Source of the DNA: Microvirga sp. TS319
GTDB lineage: Bacteria; Pseudomonadota; Alphaproteobacteria; Rhizobiales; Beijerinckiaceae
Length of the DNA stretch: 64,000 nucleotides
Assembly: GCF_041276405.1 (NCBI RefSeq)
Contig: NZ_JBGGGT010000002.1
Coordinates: 2,517,001 to 2,581,000 of the forward strand
Direction: 5' to 3'
Positions within the stretch are counted from its first letter, which is position 1, and every line of letters begins with the position of its first letter. Both the position numbers and the translations under genes were made by a program. Positions 9,165-18,667 of this stretch are shown in pieces. Below the pieces are notes generated by a model that did not search any database, was not told the DNA's origin, and was given only the letters and a program-made list of their open reading frames with translations.

Positions 9165-12074
9165 TCACCGGGTCTCGAAGCGCCAGGTGAAGTTGCCTTT
9201 CAGTGCATGCTCCTGCGCCCGCTGATCGACCTGTCCGGCATAGGACACGCCCAGCGTCATGTCCTTGTTGATCTGCCAGTCCAGCCCGGTCTCGGCCACA
9301 AAGGCATTGCGGTCGATGGGGACGCCGGAGACCTCAAAGGCCGACACTCCCTCCGAGAACGCTAGCAGCGCTGCCGGATTCACGTCGCCAAAAGCATGCC
9401 GCCAGCCCACCAGGCCACGCAGGGTGAGCGGCAGGTCGGTGCCAAGCTGCGTCTCCGCGCGGATGCCGAGGGTGGTGGTGCCGAGCTCATAGCTGCGGCC
9501 ATAGCCAACCAGCACGGCGGGACCACCGTCCTCGCGGAAGCCGTCCATGTGCAGGCGCATCACGGAGGCGCCGAGGAACGGCTCCAGCTTCACCTTGCCA
9601 AGGCCGAACTCGTAGCCGACCTCGCCGAAAGCCATCAGGGTCGAGCCGTCATAGGAGGCGCTTGCTCGGTCGCCGAAGCCCGGGAACGCGATGGTGCGGT
9701 TCACGTCCACATCGTGATGGGCGTAGAGCATGCCGAGGCGGACATTGACCGCGTCCCACTTCGCAGCCCCATAGAGAGAGCCGAACACAGTCTCGTTCGT
9801 GCCCGAGGACAGCCGTCCGTCGATGTCGAAGGAGGTGCTTATGAAGCCGCCCGCAACACCGATGCGATAGGTCTCGTCCATCCTCGTCTCGGCACCGAGA
9901 ACGAAGCCACCCGTGGAGGTGTCCAGTCCGGCCGCGTTGCCGTTGGAGTGGACCTTGCCCCACGAGCCAAAGCCCACGCCCCAGAGCGCAAAGCGCCGCG
10001 GATCGAACGCCGGCGCCATGGCAATCGCTTGCGAAGAGCCGCCGGGCCGGTCGGCGGCATAGGCCACGGCGTACCCGCCTTGGCCAAGGGTGGGCAGGGA
10101 GCCCATCGGATGGCGCAGGCGATGAAGGACCGCGTCCTGCACGAGCTGATCATCGCCATAGGAGACGGCCACGGCGGATGCATGGACTTCGCCCGAAAGG
10201 GCGTCGAAGGCCTGACGGGCGCCCTCCTCGCTCGCGCCGAGCACGGTCTCGAACAGGTCGTTGCCGAAGCCCAGCCTCTCGACCGCGTCCGCAACGCGGT
10301 ACTGGTTAATGGTCGTCGCCACGGAGTTGAAGATCAGGCCACCGCCGCCCTTGTCATTCTCGTTCGGCTCGCTCTTGCGCTCGAGCAGGGTCAGGGTGAC
10401 AGCGTCAGGCCCGTAGTCGAGAACCGGGTTCAGGAACGCAAACTGGTGCTCCACCTTCGTGTCCCTGAACTGCCCCGTGACCCCCTGCTTGGCGGTCAGG
10501 ATGGTGTAGGGCGAGAGCGAGTACCGGCCCTGATCCGGGAGAATGCGAACGGTGCCGCCATTCAGGGTAGCGGTGCCGGTGGCCGCAATCCTGTCGGACT
10601 GCTCGGAGCCGTTGATCTCGACCTGGAAGATCGAACCCGGTGCAAAGCTGACATTGCCACTGACATTCAGCGTGCCGATCGAGTTGCCCGGAGCGACCAT
10701 GCCGCCGCTCTGGACCGCGATCCCGCCCACTGTACCGGTGCCGCTCAATGAGCCGCCGGAGACAGTCACGATGGACTGTGCCAGCGAGCCGTCGACCGCC
10801 AGGCGGCCCTCGTCGATCATGGTGTTTCCGGAAAAGCTGCTTGTCCCAGCCAGGGTCAATACGCCCGGTCCGTTCTTGGTGAGAGAGCCGGAGCCAGAAA
10901 TGCCGCCTTGAAGCGTCTGAGCAGACGCGTTTGTAACCGTAAGGCTGCCCGTGGCGAGGTTCACTCCTCCGTTGATAACGGAGCCGTCCATGAGGGTGAG
11001 CGTATTGGTTCCGCCCGTGAAGTTGATTGCGGTCCCGTAGGTCATGCCAACGTTGCGACCACCCGAGATCTCGCCAGAGTTGGTGATCGACAGGTCTGCT
11101 CCTGCAATACCAGCACCGGCAATTCCGTCGATACCGGGAATCGGTGCTGGACCTTTTGCTCCGGCATCGCCGCCGAGGACGGTGCCCTGGTTGGTGATGA
11201 CGGTTTGGCTAGCCGCGATACCCGCCCCACCGTTTCCTCCGTCGCCGGCTCGCCGAATAAATGCACCGCCGCCTGTGCCACCATTCCCGCCAGCTACGGT
11301 ACCGGAGCGTGTGACCATAACAGTGTTGGAAGCGCCCTGAAGATAAAGGCCGGCACCACCGTCCCCGCCTGCACCACCACTCACTCCACTTCCGCCTCGA
11401 CCTCCATTGCCGCCGACGTAATCGCGACCGACGATCACCTCTGCGGTGGACCTGACGACCGCACCGGAACCGCCGGCCCCGCCTCCACCGCCGCCAGCCC
11501 CCATACTGTCTCCGCCGTTGCCGCCTCTGCCACCCCAGAGATGGCCTGCCGGCAGGGGACCTGCTGTAACATCAGCCGCGTGCGCGCCTCCGCCGCCCCC
11601 GCCGCCCCCGGTGTAGGCATCGGAAGACGAAGCACCATCGGCGCCATGCCGAGAGCCCGCCGTTCCGCCGGCACCGCCAGCGGACGGGTTGCGCGGGAGG
11701 CCTTCGCGTGTGCCGGGCTGGCCGCCCTTACCGCCGCCAGCGGCTCCTCCGCCTCCGCCTCCGCCGCCATCAGCGCCAGCCTGCCAGTCGGCACCGATCC
11801 CGCCGTTTGCTCCAGTGCTGCCGCTGCCTCCAGAGCCACCGGATACCTTGCCGGCCGAATCGCCAGCGCCGCCGCGGCCGCCATCCGCCCTCGCCGGCAT
11901 GGGGCTGGTGGCAAGGATGACGATGCCCACCAGAGCAGTTGTCATGAACAGCGTGTGGCGGAACGCACGTCGCAGACGCAGCGCCGCTGCTGGCCAGACA
12001 AGGCAGGCACCAGGATTGCTTGCTCTCAGGGGGAGAGATGGTAACTGGTCCTGCGAATTGCGGTTGTGCCCCAT
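9165..12074 (-). CDS. Autotransporter with glycine-rich passenger and beta-barrel
   Basis: A 969-residue type V secretion protein. Residues about 1-65 form an extended signal peptide: a basic stretch RLRRAFRH, a hydrophobic core TALVGIVILATS and a cleavage-like PARA. Residues about 65-350 are dominated by GGxGG repeats. Residues about 385-470 contain an autotransporter-associated beta-strand repeat (GPGVLTLAGTSSFSG, then EGRLAVDGSL). From about residue 695 to the end is an autotransporter beta-barrel that inserts in the outer membrane and exports the passenger. The protein ends FETR rather than in a terminal aromatic residue, a slight departure from the usual barrel signal. The gene is single and ends at a hairpin. 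A surface or adhesive role is plausible, but the substrate is unknown. Confidence 0.9.
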   Translation of the reverse strand: MGHNRNSQDQLPSLPLRASNPGACLVWPAAALRLRRAFRHTLFMTTALVGIVILATSPMPARADGGRGGAGDSAGKVSGGSGGSGSTGANGGIGADWQAGADGGGGGGGGAAGGGKGGQPGTREGLPRNPSAGGAGGTAGSRHGADGASSSDAYTGGGGGGGGAHAADVTAGPLPAGHLWGGRGGNGGDSMGAGGGGGGAGGSGAVVRSTAEVIVGRDYVGGNGGRGGSGVSGGAGGDGGAGLYLQGASNTVMVTRSGTVAGGNGGTGGGAFIRRAGDGGNGGAGIAASQTVITNQGTVLGGDAGAKGPAPIPGIDGIAGAGIAGADLSITNSGEISGGRNVGMTYGTAINFTGGTNTLTLMDGSVINGGVNLATGSLTVTNASAQTLQGGISGSGSLTKNGPGVLTLAGTSSFSGNTMIDEGRLAVDGSLAQSIVTVSGGSLSGTGTVGGIAVQSGGMVAPGNSIGTLNVSGNVSFAPGSIFQVEINGSEQSDRIAATGTATLNGGTVRILPDQGRYSLSPYTILTAKQGVTGQFRDTKVEHQFAFLNPVLDYGPDAVTLTLLERKSEPNENDKGGGGLIFNSVATTINQYRVADAVERLGFGNDLFETVLGASEEGARQAFDALSGEVHASAVAVSYGDDQLVQDAVLHRLRHPMGSLPTLGQGGYAVAYAADRPGGSSQAIAMAPAFDPRRFALWGVGFGSWGKVHSNGNAAGLDTSTGGFVLGAETRMDETYRIGVAGGFISTSFDIDGRLSSGTNETVFGSLYGAAKWDAVNVRLGMLYAHHDVDVNRTIAFPGFGDRASASYDGSTLMAFGEVGYEFGLGKVKLEPFLGASVMRLHMDGFREDGGPAVLVGYGRSYELGTTTLGIRAETQLGTDLPLTLRGLVGWRHAFGDVNPAALLAFSEGVSAFEVSGVPIDRNAFVAETGLDWQINKDMTLGVSYAGQVDQRAQEHALKGNFTWRFETR

Positions 12075-12864
12075 GCTTGCCCCCGGTCGGAAAACTCTGT
12101 TTCGCTCATACCTTCGCGGCGGATGGCCGCGATGCGTTTGACGAGCTTTGGAGGCGCTATAGCACTATTTTCCTCAAGCCACTTGTCCATCCGTCTCAGG
12201 AACTTGTCCGTATGTCTTAAGAGACGTGTCTGAGCGTCTGTGTTTTCGCCGGCGGGTGAAGAATTAGGTCTGGGGTTGCGCTGAAGTCACAGGGCGTCAT
12301 CGCCCTGTCGGATCGATGGTTAGAGGCATCTTTTGCGCTTTTGGGGAGATCACTCAGGGGGATGGGAACCGTGGGAAATGCCGAGCGCCTTCGAATACGA
12401 CGGCGACGAGCGACCTGCGGCTGGCCTATCGCGTCGCTCCTTTGCCCTGGAGGATCCTGGTGCCGGAGTCGTTTGGCCACAGGATAGAGTGGAGGGTGCT
12501 CCTGCCAGCCTGACGCTCCTGACATACGCATCCCGGTAGACCAGCGGCGTCATCACGTGGGTGCTGCTAAGGTCCGGATCGGGTCAAACTTTCACCTTCA
12601 AGTCGCACAATGAACGTCGGCTCATGACTGCCGAAGCAGACCAAGCGCTTACGTCCTAGGAGTGCCAAAAGCGGTCGTTTGCGCAATGTCGCGGCACGCC
12701 AATCACTCCTGCTCACGCTGATCCTGTCCCAGCCGTTCCTGGGGTGTCAGCTTGTGATCGTGCAGAAAACCGGACACTCATTGTGGATGCTGTCGAATTG
12801 GCCCGGGTTCAATCGACATTGGTGTGGTAGCCCAGTCCGGGCTGCCGGCATCAGGAGAACAGCC
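12075..12864. other. Long intergenic region between divergent genes
   Basis: About 790 bases with no supportable gene on either strand. It should hold the promoter of the autotransporter (minus) and of the YCII gene (plus). Bases about 12570-12690 (GGTCCGGATCGGGTC, then AATGAACGTCGGC) resemble non-coding dispersed repeats seen elsewhere in the window. Confidence 0.4.
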
Positions 12865-13206
12865 TTGAAATACATGCTCATGATCTATCGCGACGAAGCA
12901 GCCTTCGCTCCCGGCCAAACGAGCGGCGCCCACTCCGGCGCTTATATTGCGTATGCGGAGGCTCTGAAAGCGGCAGGTGTCCTGGTTGGGGGTGACCGCC
13001 TCCAGCCGTCGTCCACGGCCAGCACCCTGCGGGCAGTCAACGGAACACCCGCGATCCTCGATGGGCCCTACGCCGACACAAAGGAGCAGTTCGGCGGCTT
13101 TTACATCATTGACGTCCCAGATCTCGACGCAGCCCTTCAATGGGCAGCGCGATGCCCAGCTACGGCACAGGGGGCCGTCGAGGTCCGTCCGATGTGGGTT
13201 GTCTGA
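12865..13206 (+). CDS. YCII/DGPF-domain protein
   Basis: A 113-residue YCII-related protein with the family's typical N-terminus (KYMLMIYRDE) and a DGPY variant of the DGPF motif at about residues 66-69, in the context ILDGPYADTKEQFGG. YCII proteins fold as dimeric alpha-beta barrels. I chose the TTG at 12865 because AGGAG lies seven bases upstream and translation from it gives the conserved first residues; ATG 12874 is an alternative. It sits four bases before an ECF sigma factor gene. DGPF proteins are the characteristic neighbours of ECF42 sigma factors, so the pair probably forms one unit. The biochemical function of the family is not settled. Confidence 0.88.
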   Translation: MKYMLMIYRDEAAFAPGQTSGAHSGAYIAYAEALKAAGVLVGGDRLQPSSTASTLRAVNGTPAILDGPYADTKEQFGGFYIIDVPDLDAALQWAARCPATAQGAVEVRPMWVV

Positions 13207-13210
13207 CAAT

Positions 13211-14512
13211 ATGGAAGCGACCAGACGCGATCCGCAAGCCGGAGAGGCGGCAGAGCGGGTTGCCCGGCATTCTTATGGCAAACTGGTCGCCTATCTCGCC
13301 GCGAGGACCCGGGACATCGCGGGGGCAGAGGACGCCTTGTCCGAAGCCTTCGCGGCCGCTCTCGATCAATGGGAGACCAACGGTATCCCATATAGCCCGG
13401 AGGGATGGCTCCTGACCGTTGCCCGACGGCGGATGATCGACACGGCACGGCAGAGGGAAACCCGAGCAGGCGCGGCCGAACATCTCAAGCTGCTCGTGGA
13501 CGAACTGCGGGACGCTGGTGATGGCTCGGACATCCCCGACCAGCGCCTGCGGCTGATGTTCGCCTGCGCCCATCCGGCCATCGACCGGCAGATCCGCAGC
13601 CCCCTCATTCTTCAGACGATCCTCGGCTTCGATGCCGCCACCATCGCGGGCTGCTACCTGGTCTCCCCGGCCACGATGGGGCAGCGCCTCGTCAGGGCCA
13701 AGACCAAGATCAAGCAGGCCGGGATCGCCTTTCGGCTGCCGGACCACGCGGAGATGCCGGAGCGGCTCGATGCCGTGCTGGAGGCGATCTATGCGGCCTT
13801 CGCCGAAGGCTGGTCCGATCCATCCGGAACGGACCAGCGCCGAAGGGAACTCGCGCAAGAGGCGCTCTGGCTCGGCCGGCTGGTCGCGAGGCTTCTGCCC
13901 GATGAACCCGAGGTGCTCGGCCTCCTCGCCCTCATGCTTCACCTCGAGGCGCGTCGAGGCGCGCGGCGCGATCACCAAGGCGCCTACATTCCCTTGAATG
14001 ACCAGGACCCGTCGAGGTGGCACGCCATGCTCATCGGCGAGGCCGAGGACATTCTGCTCGGGGCAAGCCACATGGGCCGCATTGGCCGTTACCAGCTTGA
14101 GGCGGCCATGCAATCCGCCCATGCGGTCCGTCGGTTCGGCCAGACTCCGGACTGGACGGTGTTGGAAACGCTGTACGACGCACTTCTGGCGATCACCGGT
14201 TCCCCCGTTGTGGCCATCAACCGGGCGATGGTGATTGCAGAAGCCCGGAGTCCCGAGGATGGGTTGGCCATCCTGTGCGAAGTCGAAAACGATCAGCGCC
14301 TCGCCGGATACCAGCCTTATTGGGCCGCCCGAGCAGAACTCCTGGCCCGCTGCGGACAGCCAGCCGCAGCCGATCAGGCTTATGCTTGCGCGATCAGGCT
14401 GGAACCTGACCCGAGCGTTCGCCAGTTCCTGCAAGCTCGAAGAGAGGCCATTCAGACCGCATCAGCCGCGAGTGAATCGAGCAGCAAGGCAGCACGGATG
14501 GAGGGACAGTAA
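13211..14512 (+). CDS. ECF RNA polymerase sigma factor, ECF42-like with C-terminal extension
   Basis: This 433-residue protein starts with sigma region 2 (AYLAARTRDIAGAEDALSEA) and the region 2.3-2.4 stretch GWLLTVARRRMIDTARQRE. Sigma region 4 follows at about residues 140-175 (LQTILGFDAATIAGCYLVS). A helical, TPR-like C-terminal extension of about 240 residues (DUF6596-type) follows and is thought to replace an anti-sigma factor in this group. ECF42 factors are encoded beside DGPF/YCII genes, as here, and probably control them. The start is the ATG at 13211, four bases after the YCII stop; the ribosome binding site is weak, consistent with coupling. The stimulus is unknown. Confidence 0.88.
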   Translation: MEATRRDPQAGEAAERVARHSYGKLVAYLAARTRDIAGAEDALSEAFAAALDQWETNGIPYSPEGWLLTVARRRMIDTARQRETRAGAAEHLKLLVDELRDAGDGSDIPDQRLRLMFACAHPAIDRQIRSPLILQTILGFDAATIAGCYLVSPATMGQRLVRAKTKIKQAGIAFRLPDHAEMPERLDAVLEAIYAAFAEGWSDPSGTDQRRRELAQEALWLGRLVARLLPDEPEVLGLLALMLHLEARRGARRDHQGAYIPLNDQDPSRWHAMLIGEAEDILLGASHMGRIGRYQLEAAMQSAHAVRRFGQTPDWTVLETLYDALLAITGSPVVAINRAMVIAEARSPEDGLAILCEVENDQRLAGYQPYWAARAELLARCGQPAAADQAYACAIRLEPDPSVRQFLQARREAIQTASAASESSSKAARMEGQ

Positions 14513-14543
14513 CGCTGCGGTGCCGCGCCTCCCCAGCCTGCCG

Positions 14544-15050
14544 ATGGGTGACGGGCGAGTGCTGAGTCGGGCGACGTGCGAGATCCTGACGGCCTGCCTT
14601 CAGCCATCGCTCGCCGGGGTGGAAGCCGCACGCCCCGGCCTTGAACTGCTCCTGCGGCGGCGCGCGATGCGGTTCATCGAGTCCCGTCTCGCTTCCGCCA
14701 CGTTGAATGCGGTTGCCGTCTGCCATGCGGTGGGCGTGTCTCGGCGGACGCTTTATCGGCTGTTCGATCAGGAGGGTGGGGTCCAGCGTTACATCCAGGC
14801 AAGACGCCTCGAGCGGGTCCATTCTGCCCTGATCGATCCAGCGGATACCCAGCGCATCTCCGAGGTTGCGGCCGGTTTCGGCTTCCTGCGTACCGATCAT
14901 TTCGCCCGGGCCTTCAGGCAACAGTTCGGGCAATCCGCATCTGATGCCCGCAATCAGTCGCGCGGCCCAGAGGTCGACCCTGCGGCCTCGCCGATCGAGT
15001 CTGGCACGTGGCGTGACTTCGACGACTGGATCCGGACGCTCCACGCGTGA
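14544..15050 (+). pseudogene. C-terminal remnant of an AraC-family regulator
   Basis: The 168-residue frame contains a complete AraC-type double helix-turn-helix: ALGV-like VGVSRRTLYRLF, then RRLERVHSALIDP, then ISEVAAGFGFLRTDHFARAF. It starts at the helical linker that normally follows a ligand-binding domain of about 160 residues. That domain is missing: upstream DNA is the end of the sigma gene, and the reading frame upstream does not resemble an AraC sensor. The gene was probably truncated at its 5' end when it was joined to the ECF module. It might still yield a constitutive DNA-binding protein from ATG 14544. Loss of the N-terminal domain is inferred from family length. Confidence 0.65.
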
Positions 15051-15243
15051 CGCCCTTTCGTGGGCGGGCGGCTGTGGGCATCAGGTTGCCTTGTGCCCTG
15101 CGGCAAGGTCTGCACCGGGTCAGGCGGTGAAGCTCGCCGACGGTTCGGAATGTCCGGTGCTTCCCGTATGAGCGGACATTTGGCTGTCACTCACGGGTCG
15201 CAGGGTTCAACCATCAACAGCCGAACTGGTCGAGATTAAGCGG

Positions 15244-15585
15244 TCAACGAATGTTCGTCACTAGGGCAAGGAGGCAGGTTGCCTCCATATCGCCACCTCT
15301 TGAAGCCCGTTGAAGGACTTGCTCGATGGTTTCGCCGTCACCGGGTGAGTGCCGGTCGCAGACGGCAAGCACTTGCTCGTACAGATCTCGATCCACAGGG
15401 CCGAGGCCCCATACCGAGGCGAACGCCGCCTGGATCTCCTCCAGGGAGGCGTCGGCTACGTCCGCTGCCACAAAGGCGTAGGCCAGCTCAAACAAGCCGC
15501 CGGCGCCGATCGTCCGGTCTTCCGCAAGTGACCCGAAGGCCCGCCGGACCGCTTGCTCGATCAACTGTTCACGCTCATGGCTCAC
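15244..15585 (-). CDS. Small hypothetical protein
   Basis: A 113-residue, mostly helical, acidic protein that I do not recognise. I chose the GTG at 15585 because GGAGG lies seven bases upstream; the frame stays open upstream but that part is arginine- and serine-rich and implausible. It lies just downstream of the IS630-type transposase on the same strand, 46 bases away, and could be a passenger gene or an older resident cut by the element. Confidence 0.55.
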   Translation of the reverse strand: MSHEREQLIEQAVRRAFGSLAEDRTIGAGGLFELAYAFVAADVADASLEEIQAAFASVWGLGPVDRDLYEQVLAVCDRHSPGDGETIEQVLQRASRGGDMEATCLLALVTNIR

Positions 15586-15631
15586 CAGGGCACCTCCAGC
15601 GGCTGTCAGCATCAGGCTACCCGAACTCCCG

Positions 15632-17302
15632 TCACCGACCATAGGCGGGATCTTTGCAGGTGCTGGCTTCCGAGAACACAGCCGGCTGGCGCTCAAGCCC
15701 CCACACCCACTCGCCCGCTCGCTCGGGGTGGGCTTGGAAGTGGGCATTGCGTTCGGCCAGGTAGCGGTCGATCGCCGCCTTCGCCTCCTCCGCAGAGGGA
15801 TAGTTGCTGTTGTGGATAACGGCGCGTGCCATGCCGCTGAACACGGCTTCGATGACATTCAGGAACGGCGCACAGGAGGGCAGCGGCACAACCGTGATCT
15901 GCGGTCCGCCCCTGACCTGAGCCTCGGCATTCTGCTGCGCCAGCCAGTCGGTGAGCCGGTTCGACGTGTGCCAGGACGCCGCGTCCCAGGACAGGTAGAG
16001 CTGACGACATGCTGCATACTTCGTGGTGAGGATCTCGATCAGCCGGATCATCTCGGCCGTGTTCTTGTTCGCGCTATAGACATGCGTGACTTGGTTCGTC
16101 GACAGCTCCAGGGCCGCGGTCAGGATCAGCGTGCCGCGCGCCCTTTGCCGTGCAGGGACCGTCCGGACCGTGCCAGGAGGCGTCAGGGCTGTGCCGCCAT
16201 GCTGCCTTACAATGAACGGCCCATACTCATCGATCGAGAAGAAGGCTTCGTCTGCTTGCAGTGCAGCGAGCGTCGAGCGCAGGGTCCGAACCTTCTCCGA
16301 GTAGTCGGGGTCGGTCGATGTGAGCACCTTGCGGGCTTTGAGCCAGCGCCAGCCTGCTTGGCGCGTGATCGTGCGGATCGTATCCCGACACGCTGGGCTG
16401 CCTTTTTCTGCCAGAGCGTGCTGCAACGTACTCATGGTCCAGGCCGTTCGATTGATGCCATAGGTGAGCGGCGGCTCATGCAGGATCGTAAAGATCAGGC
16501 GCTTCAGGGGCTCGCTATCGACTTTCTTGTGGGTTGGCGGACGGGCGGCAAACAGCGCTGCTGCGCCACCCCGTTCATAAGCCTGGCAGTAGCCGCGATA
16601 GGCCTTCTTCTCGATGCCGAGAAAGCCGCAGATCGCCGGTGGCGGCCAGCCACGCAAGCTGCCGAGGATCACGAGCGATCGATTGCGGGCGTGGCGGCCA
16701 CCATCCTGAAGCCTGCCCAGTAGCACGTCGAGGTCCGGCACATCGCCCAATTCCCGCCGTAGGTCGGAGGCTGGCATTCTGTGCTGCAGAAGCTGGCGCA
16801 GCCACGTGAAAGCGGCCTGCTTGACCACCTCCTTGGGGGTCTTGCGCGCTCCGGATGCCGTCAGTCTATGCCGTTCGTTGGCCTGGCACTGCTGGGCGAC
16901 ACGCATCAGAACGGTGACAGCGGACTTTCGGTCCAAAGTCGCGATCGCGTCGTAGGCGGCCTCCCACAGCATGCGGTCGGTTGGCTTCAGCGAGCGAATG
17001 TAGTTTCCGACAGCGTCGTAGGTTCCGGTGAAGCCTTGCGTCCGAAGGTGCCTGTAGATCTCGCGATAGGACGAGCCTGGAGGCTCCGCGCTCGACAGCA
17101 TCTGCCGGATGGTTGGCAAGTAGGGTCCGAGCTTGGGAAACACCCGCTCTCGCGGGCCGTAGGGCACCGGCTGTCTCGCGCGCAGCATCTTCCGGATTGT
17201 GTTCGGGCTGATCCCGGTCTCGCGCGCGACCTGCCTCTGGGTGGCTCCTTCGACCAGAACCCGGTAGCGGATCCGCGCCCATTGCTCGGGGTCACAGTAC
17301 AT
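15632..17302 (-). CDS. IS630-superfamily transposase, unusually long
   Basis: A 556-residue transposase. The N-terminus has a helix-turn-helix (GATQRQVARETGISPNTIRKML), in a style shared with IS21-type proteins. A second HTH-like region lies near residues 215-245. The C-terminal DDE domain shows FFSIDEYGPF (about 340), LYLSWDAASWH (about 440) and FLNVIEAVFSGMAR (about 488), the pattern of IS630/Tc1-mariner enzymes. IS630 transposases usually have about 340 residues, so some 200 extra N-terminal residues are present. I could not identify terminal inverted repeats or a TA duplication, so the element's limits are unknown. The frame is intact and may be active. Confidence 0.85.
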   Translation of the reverse strand: MYCDPEQWARIRYRVLVEGATQRQVARETGISPNTIRKMLRARQPVPYGPRERVFPKLGPYLPTIRQMLSSAEPPGSSYREIYRHLRTQGFTGTYDAVGNYIRSLKPTDRMLWEAAYDAIATLDRKSAVTVLMRVAQQCQANERHRLTASGARKTPKEVVKQAAFTWLRQLLQHRMPASDLRRELGDVPDLDVLLGRLQDGGRHARNRSLVILGSLRGWPPPAICGFLGIEKKAYRGYCQAYERGGAAALFAARPPTHKKVDSEPLKRLIFTILHEPPLTYGINRTAWTMSTLQHALAEKGSPACRDTIRTITRQAGWRWLKARKVLTSTDPDYSEKVRTLRSTLAALQADEAFFSIDEYGPFIVRQHGGTALTPPGTVRTVPARQRARGTLILTAALELSTNQVTHVYSANKNTAEMIRLIEILTTKYAACRQLYLSWDAASWHTSNRLTDWLAQQNAEAQVRGGPQITVVPLPSCAPFLNVIEAVFSGMARAVIHNSNYPSAEEAKAAIDRYLAERNAHFQAHPERAGEWVWGLERQPAVFSEASTCKDPAYGR

Positions 17303-17636
17303 GAGGGGCCCTCACGCGCGCCGGCACTCTTGCAGAACGCGAATGTAACAGCATCCAAACGCGATGTGAATTGTGAATCCGCTCGGCGACCGCACCCATT
17401 CCGCGGTCAACAAGCTCGCGCGGAAGGTTTGAAGGGGCTGCCAAGAATCAGGCGCGGCAATTGCCGATCCGTCATAAACGTCTGCTGCTTCATTCTTGAG
17501 CCGACATTTGGTCTACTCACCAATGTGCCAGGGTGCGCTGTAGAGCATCCTCGCCAGGACGTCTGCGTGTTGGCCTCAAGTGGCCGGTTTTACAGCAAAG
17601 ACCGCCTGTTCCAAAAAGGGGATTGCGCGCACCGCC
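17303..17636. other. Flank of the IS630-type element, no gene seen
   Basis: These 334 bases have no supportable gene. The upstream end of the transposable element should fall here. A segment near 17500 (GAGCCGACATTTGG) resembles sequence near 15170 (GAGCGGACATTTGG) on the other side of the transposase and may be a dispersed repeat or part of the element ends. Confidence 0.35.
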
Positions 17637-18119
17637 TCATGAAGCGAGCTCAGATCCGCCAGGTTGCCGCTCCATGATGAAGTGGTTTTCAGTCTCGTCG
17701 ATCACCGAGAAACCATGACGTCGGTAGAGCGATCCTACCGGGTTCCACTTGAGGTGCTGTAGGCGCATCGCCATTCCATGGGCGTCTGCAATCGCAAGAC
17801 AGTGTTTCAAGATCCGCGTCCCCAGCCCTCGACCTTGGTGGGCCCGGAACAGATAGAAGTCATCAAAACGGATGTGGCCCGAGGCAGTCATAAGCGCAAC
17901 AGTGCCGACGGCTTGTCCTTGGCACATGATGCGCGACACTGGACGGTCGCGGAACTGATGCTCATGAAAGGCTCTTTGAAAGGCCTCGTCCCACCCCCAT
18001 CGGGCAATGATGTGAGGACCCAGAGCCGCTCGTTTGACCTCAAAGGCGAAATCCATCGCGTCGGGCGTTTGGGCCAGGCGATTGAAGCTGAAGTCAGGCG
18101 GCAGGTCAGGAATGTCCAT
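17637..18119 (-). CDS. GNAT family N-acetyltransferase
   Basis: A 160-residue GNAT enzyme that should transfer an acetyl group from acetyl-CoA to an amine. Motif A, which binds the CoA pyrophosphate, is QGRGLGTRIL at residues 95-104. The later LYRRHGF segment is the conserved motif B end of the fold. The length is typical. The substrate cannot be told from the sequence. The gene stands alone, with non-coding DNA on both sides and a weak ribosome binding site. Confidence 0.85.
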   Translation of the reverse strand: MDIPDLPPDFSFNRLAQTPDAMDFAFEVKRAALGPHIIARWGWDEAFQRAFHEHQFRDRPVSRIMCQGQAVGTVALMTASGHIRFDDFYLFRAHQGRGLGTRILKHCLAIADAHGMAMRLQHLKWNPVGSLYRRHGFSVIDETENHFIMERQPGGSELAS

Positions 18120-18164
18120 GGGTTATCGCTGTCTCAGAACACCCATAACTATGACACACCTGCT

Positions 18165-18194
18165 CATTCCATAAAGGGGCTTACGCGCAATTCG
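18165..18194 (+). repeat. Imperfect direct repeat, copy 1
   Basis: A 30-base unit beginning CATTCCATAAAGG and containing TACGCG. By eye it matches the unit at 18668-18696 at about 24 of 30 positions with one indel. The two copies flank the small membrane-protein gene at 18383-18643. Confidence 0.45.
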
Positions 18195-18382
18195 AGGACT
18201 TTCTTCTCACGCGCGCATGAGGTATGTCGCCCTCCGATCTAAGGTCGACGACCATGCCTCATGACAGCAAGCCGCGTCACAAACGCGTTTGGGATCGTCG
18301 GATCAAATGCCTCGTGAACCTGTAGGGGCAGCCGAGGCCTCCGCGTTTTCCTTGGCTTGTCAAAGCGTGAAAGGGGGGCACC

Positions 18383-18643
18383 ATGGAGCGAGAGTTATCC
18401 GCTGCAACGTTGTGCGCACTTGGATTGAGCGCACTCTCATGTCTCCTAACAGTCGGAGGATTCATGGGATCGGCATCCCCAATAATCCTGCTCGGCGGCC
18501 TTGCCGCCGCTGGTGCAGCCATACTGGCCATCTACGGCCTTTGGCGACACAAAGAATTTTCAGCGATAGGGGCTCTGGCTCTCAGCTCTCCAGGGCTAGC
18601 CGCGTTGCTCTTTATCGTCTCGTACCTGTCCTCAGTAAAGTGA
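18383..18643 (+). CDS. Small predicted membrane protein
   Basis: An 86-residue, strongly hydrophobic protein with three likely membrane segments, at about residues 8-28, 33-52 and 62-83, joined by a short RHKEF loop. A strong G-run ribosome binding site (AAAGGGGGGCACC) sits directly before the ATG, which makes expression likely. I do not recognise the family. The gene is isolated and bracketed by the two copies of an imperfect 30-base repeat, which hints at acquisition as a small unit. Confidence 0.55.
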   Translation: MERELSAATLCALGLSALSCLLTVGGFMGSASPIILLGGLAAAGAAILAIYGLWRHKEFSAIGALALSSPGLAALLFIVSYLSSVK

Positions 18644-18667
18644 CCGCGCAATCATCCAGCCGAAGCG

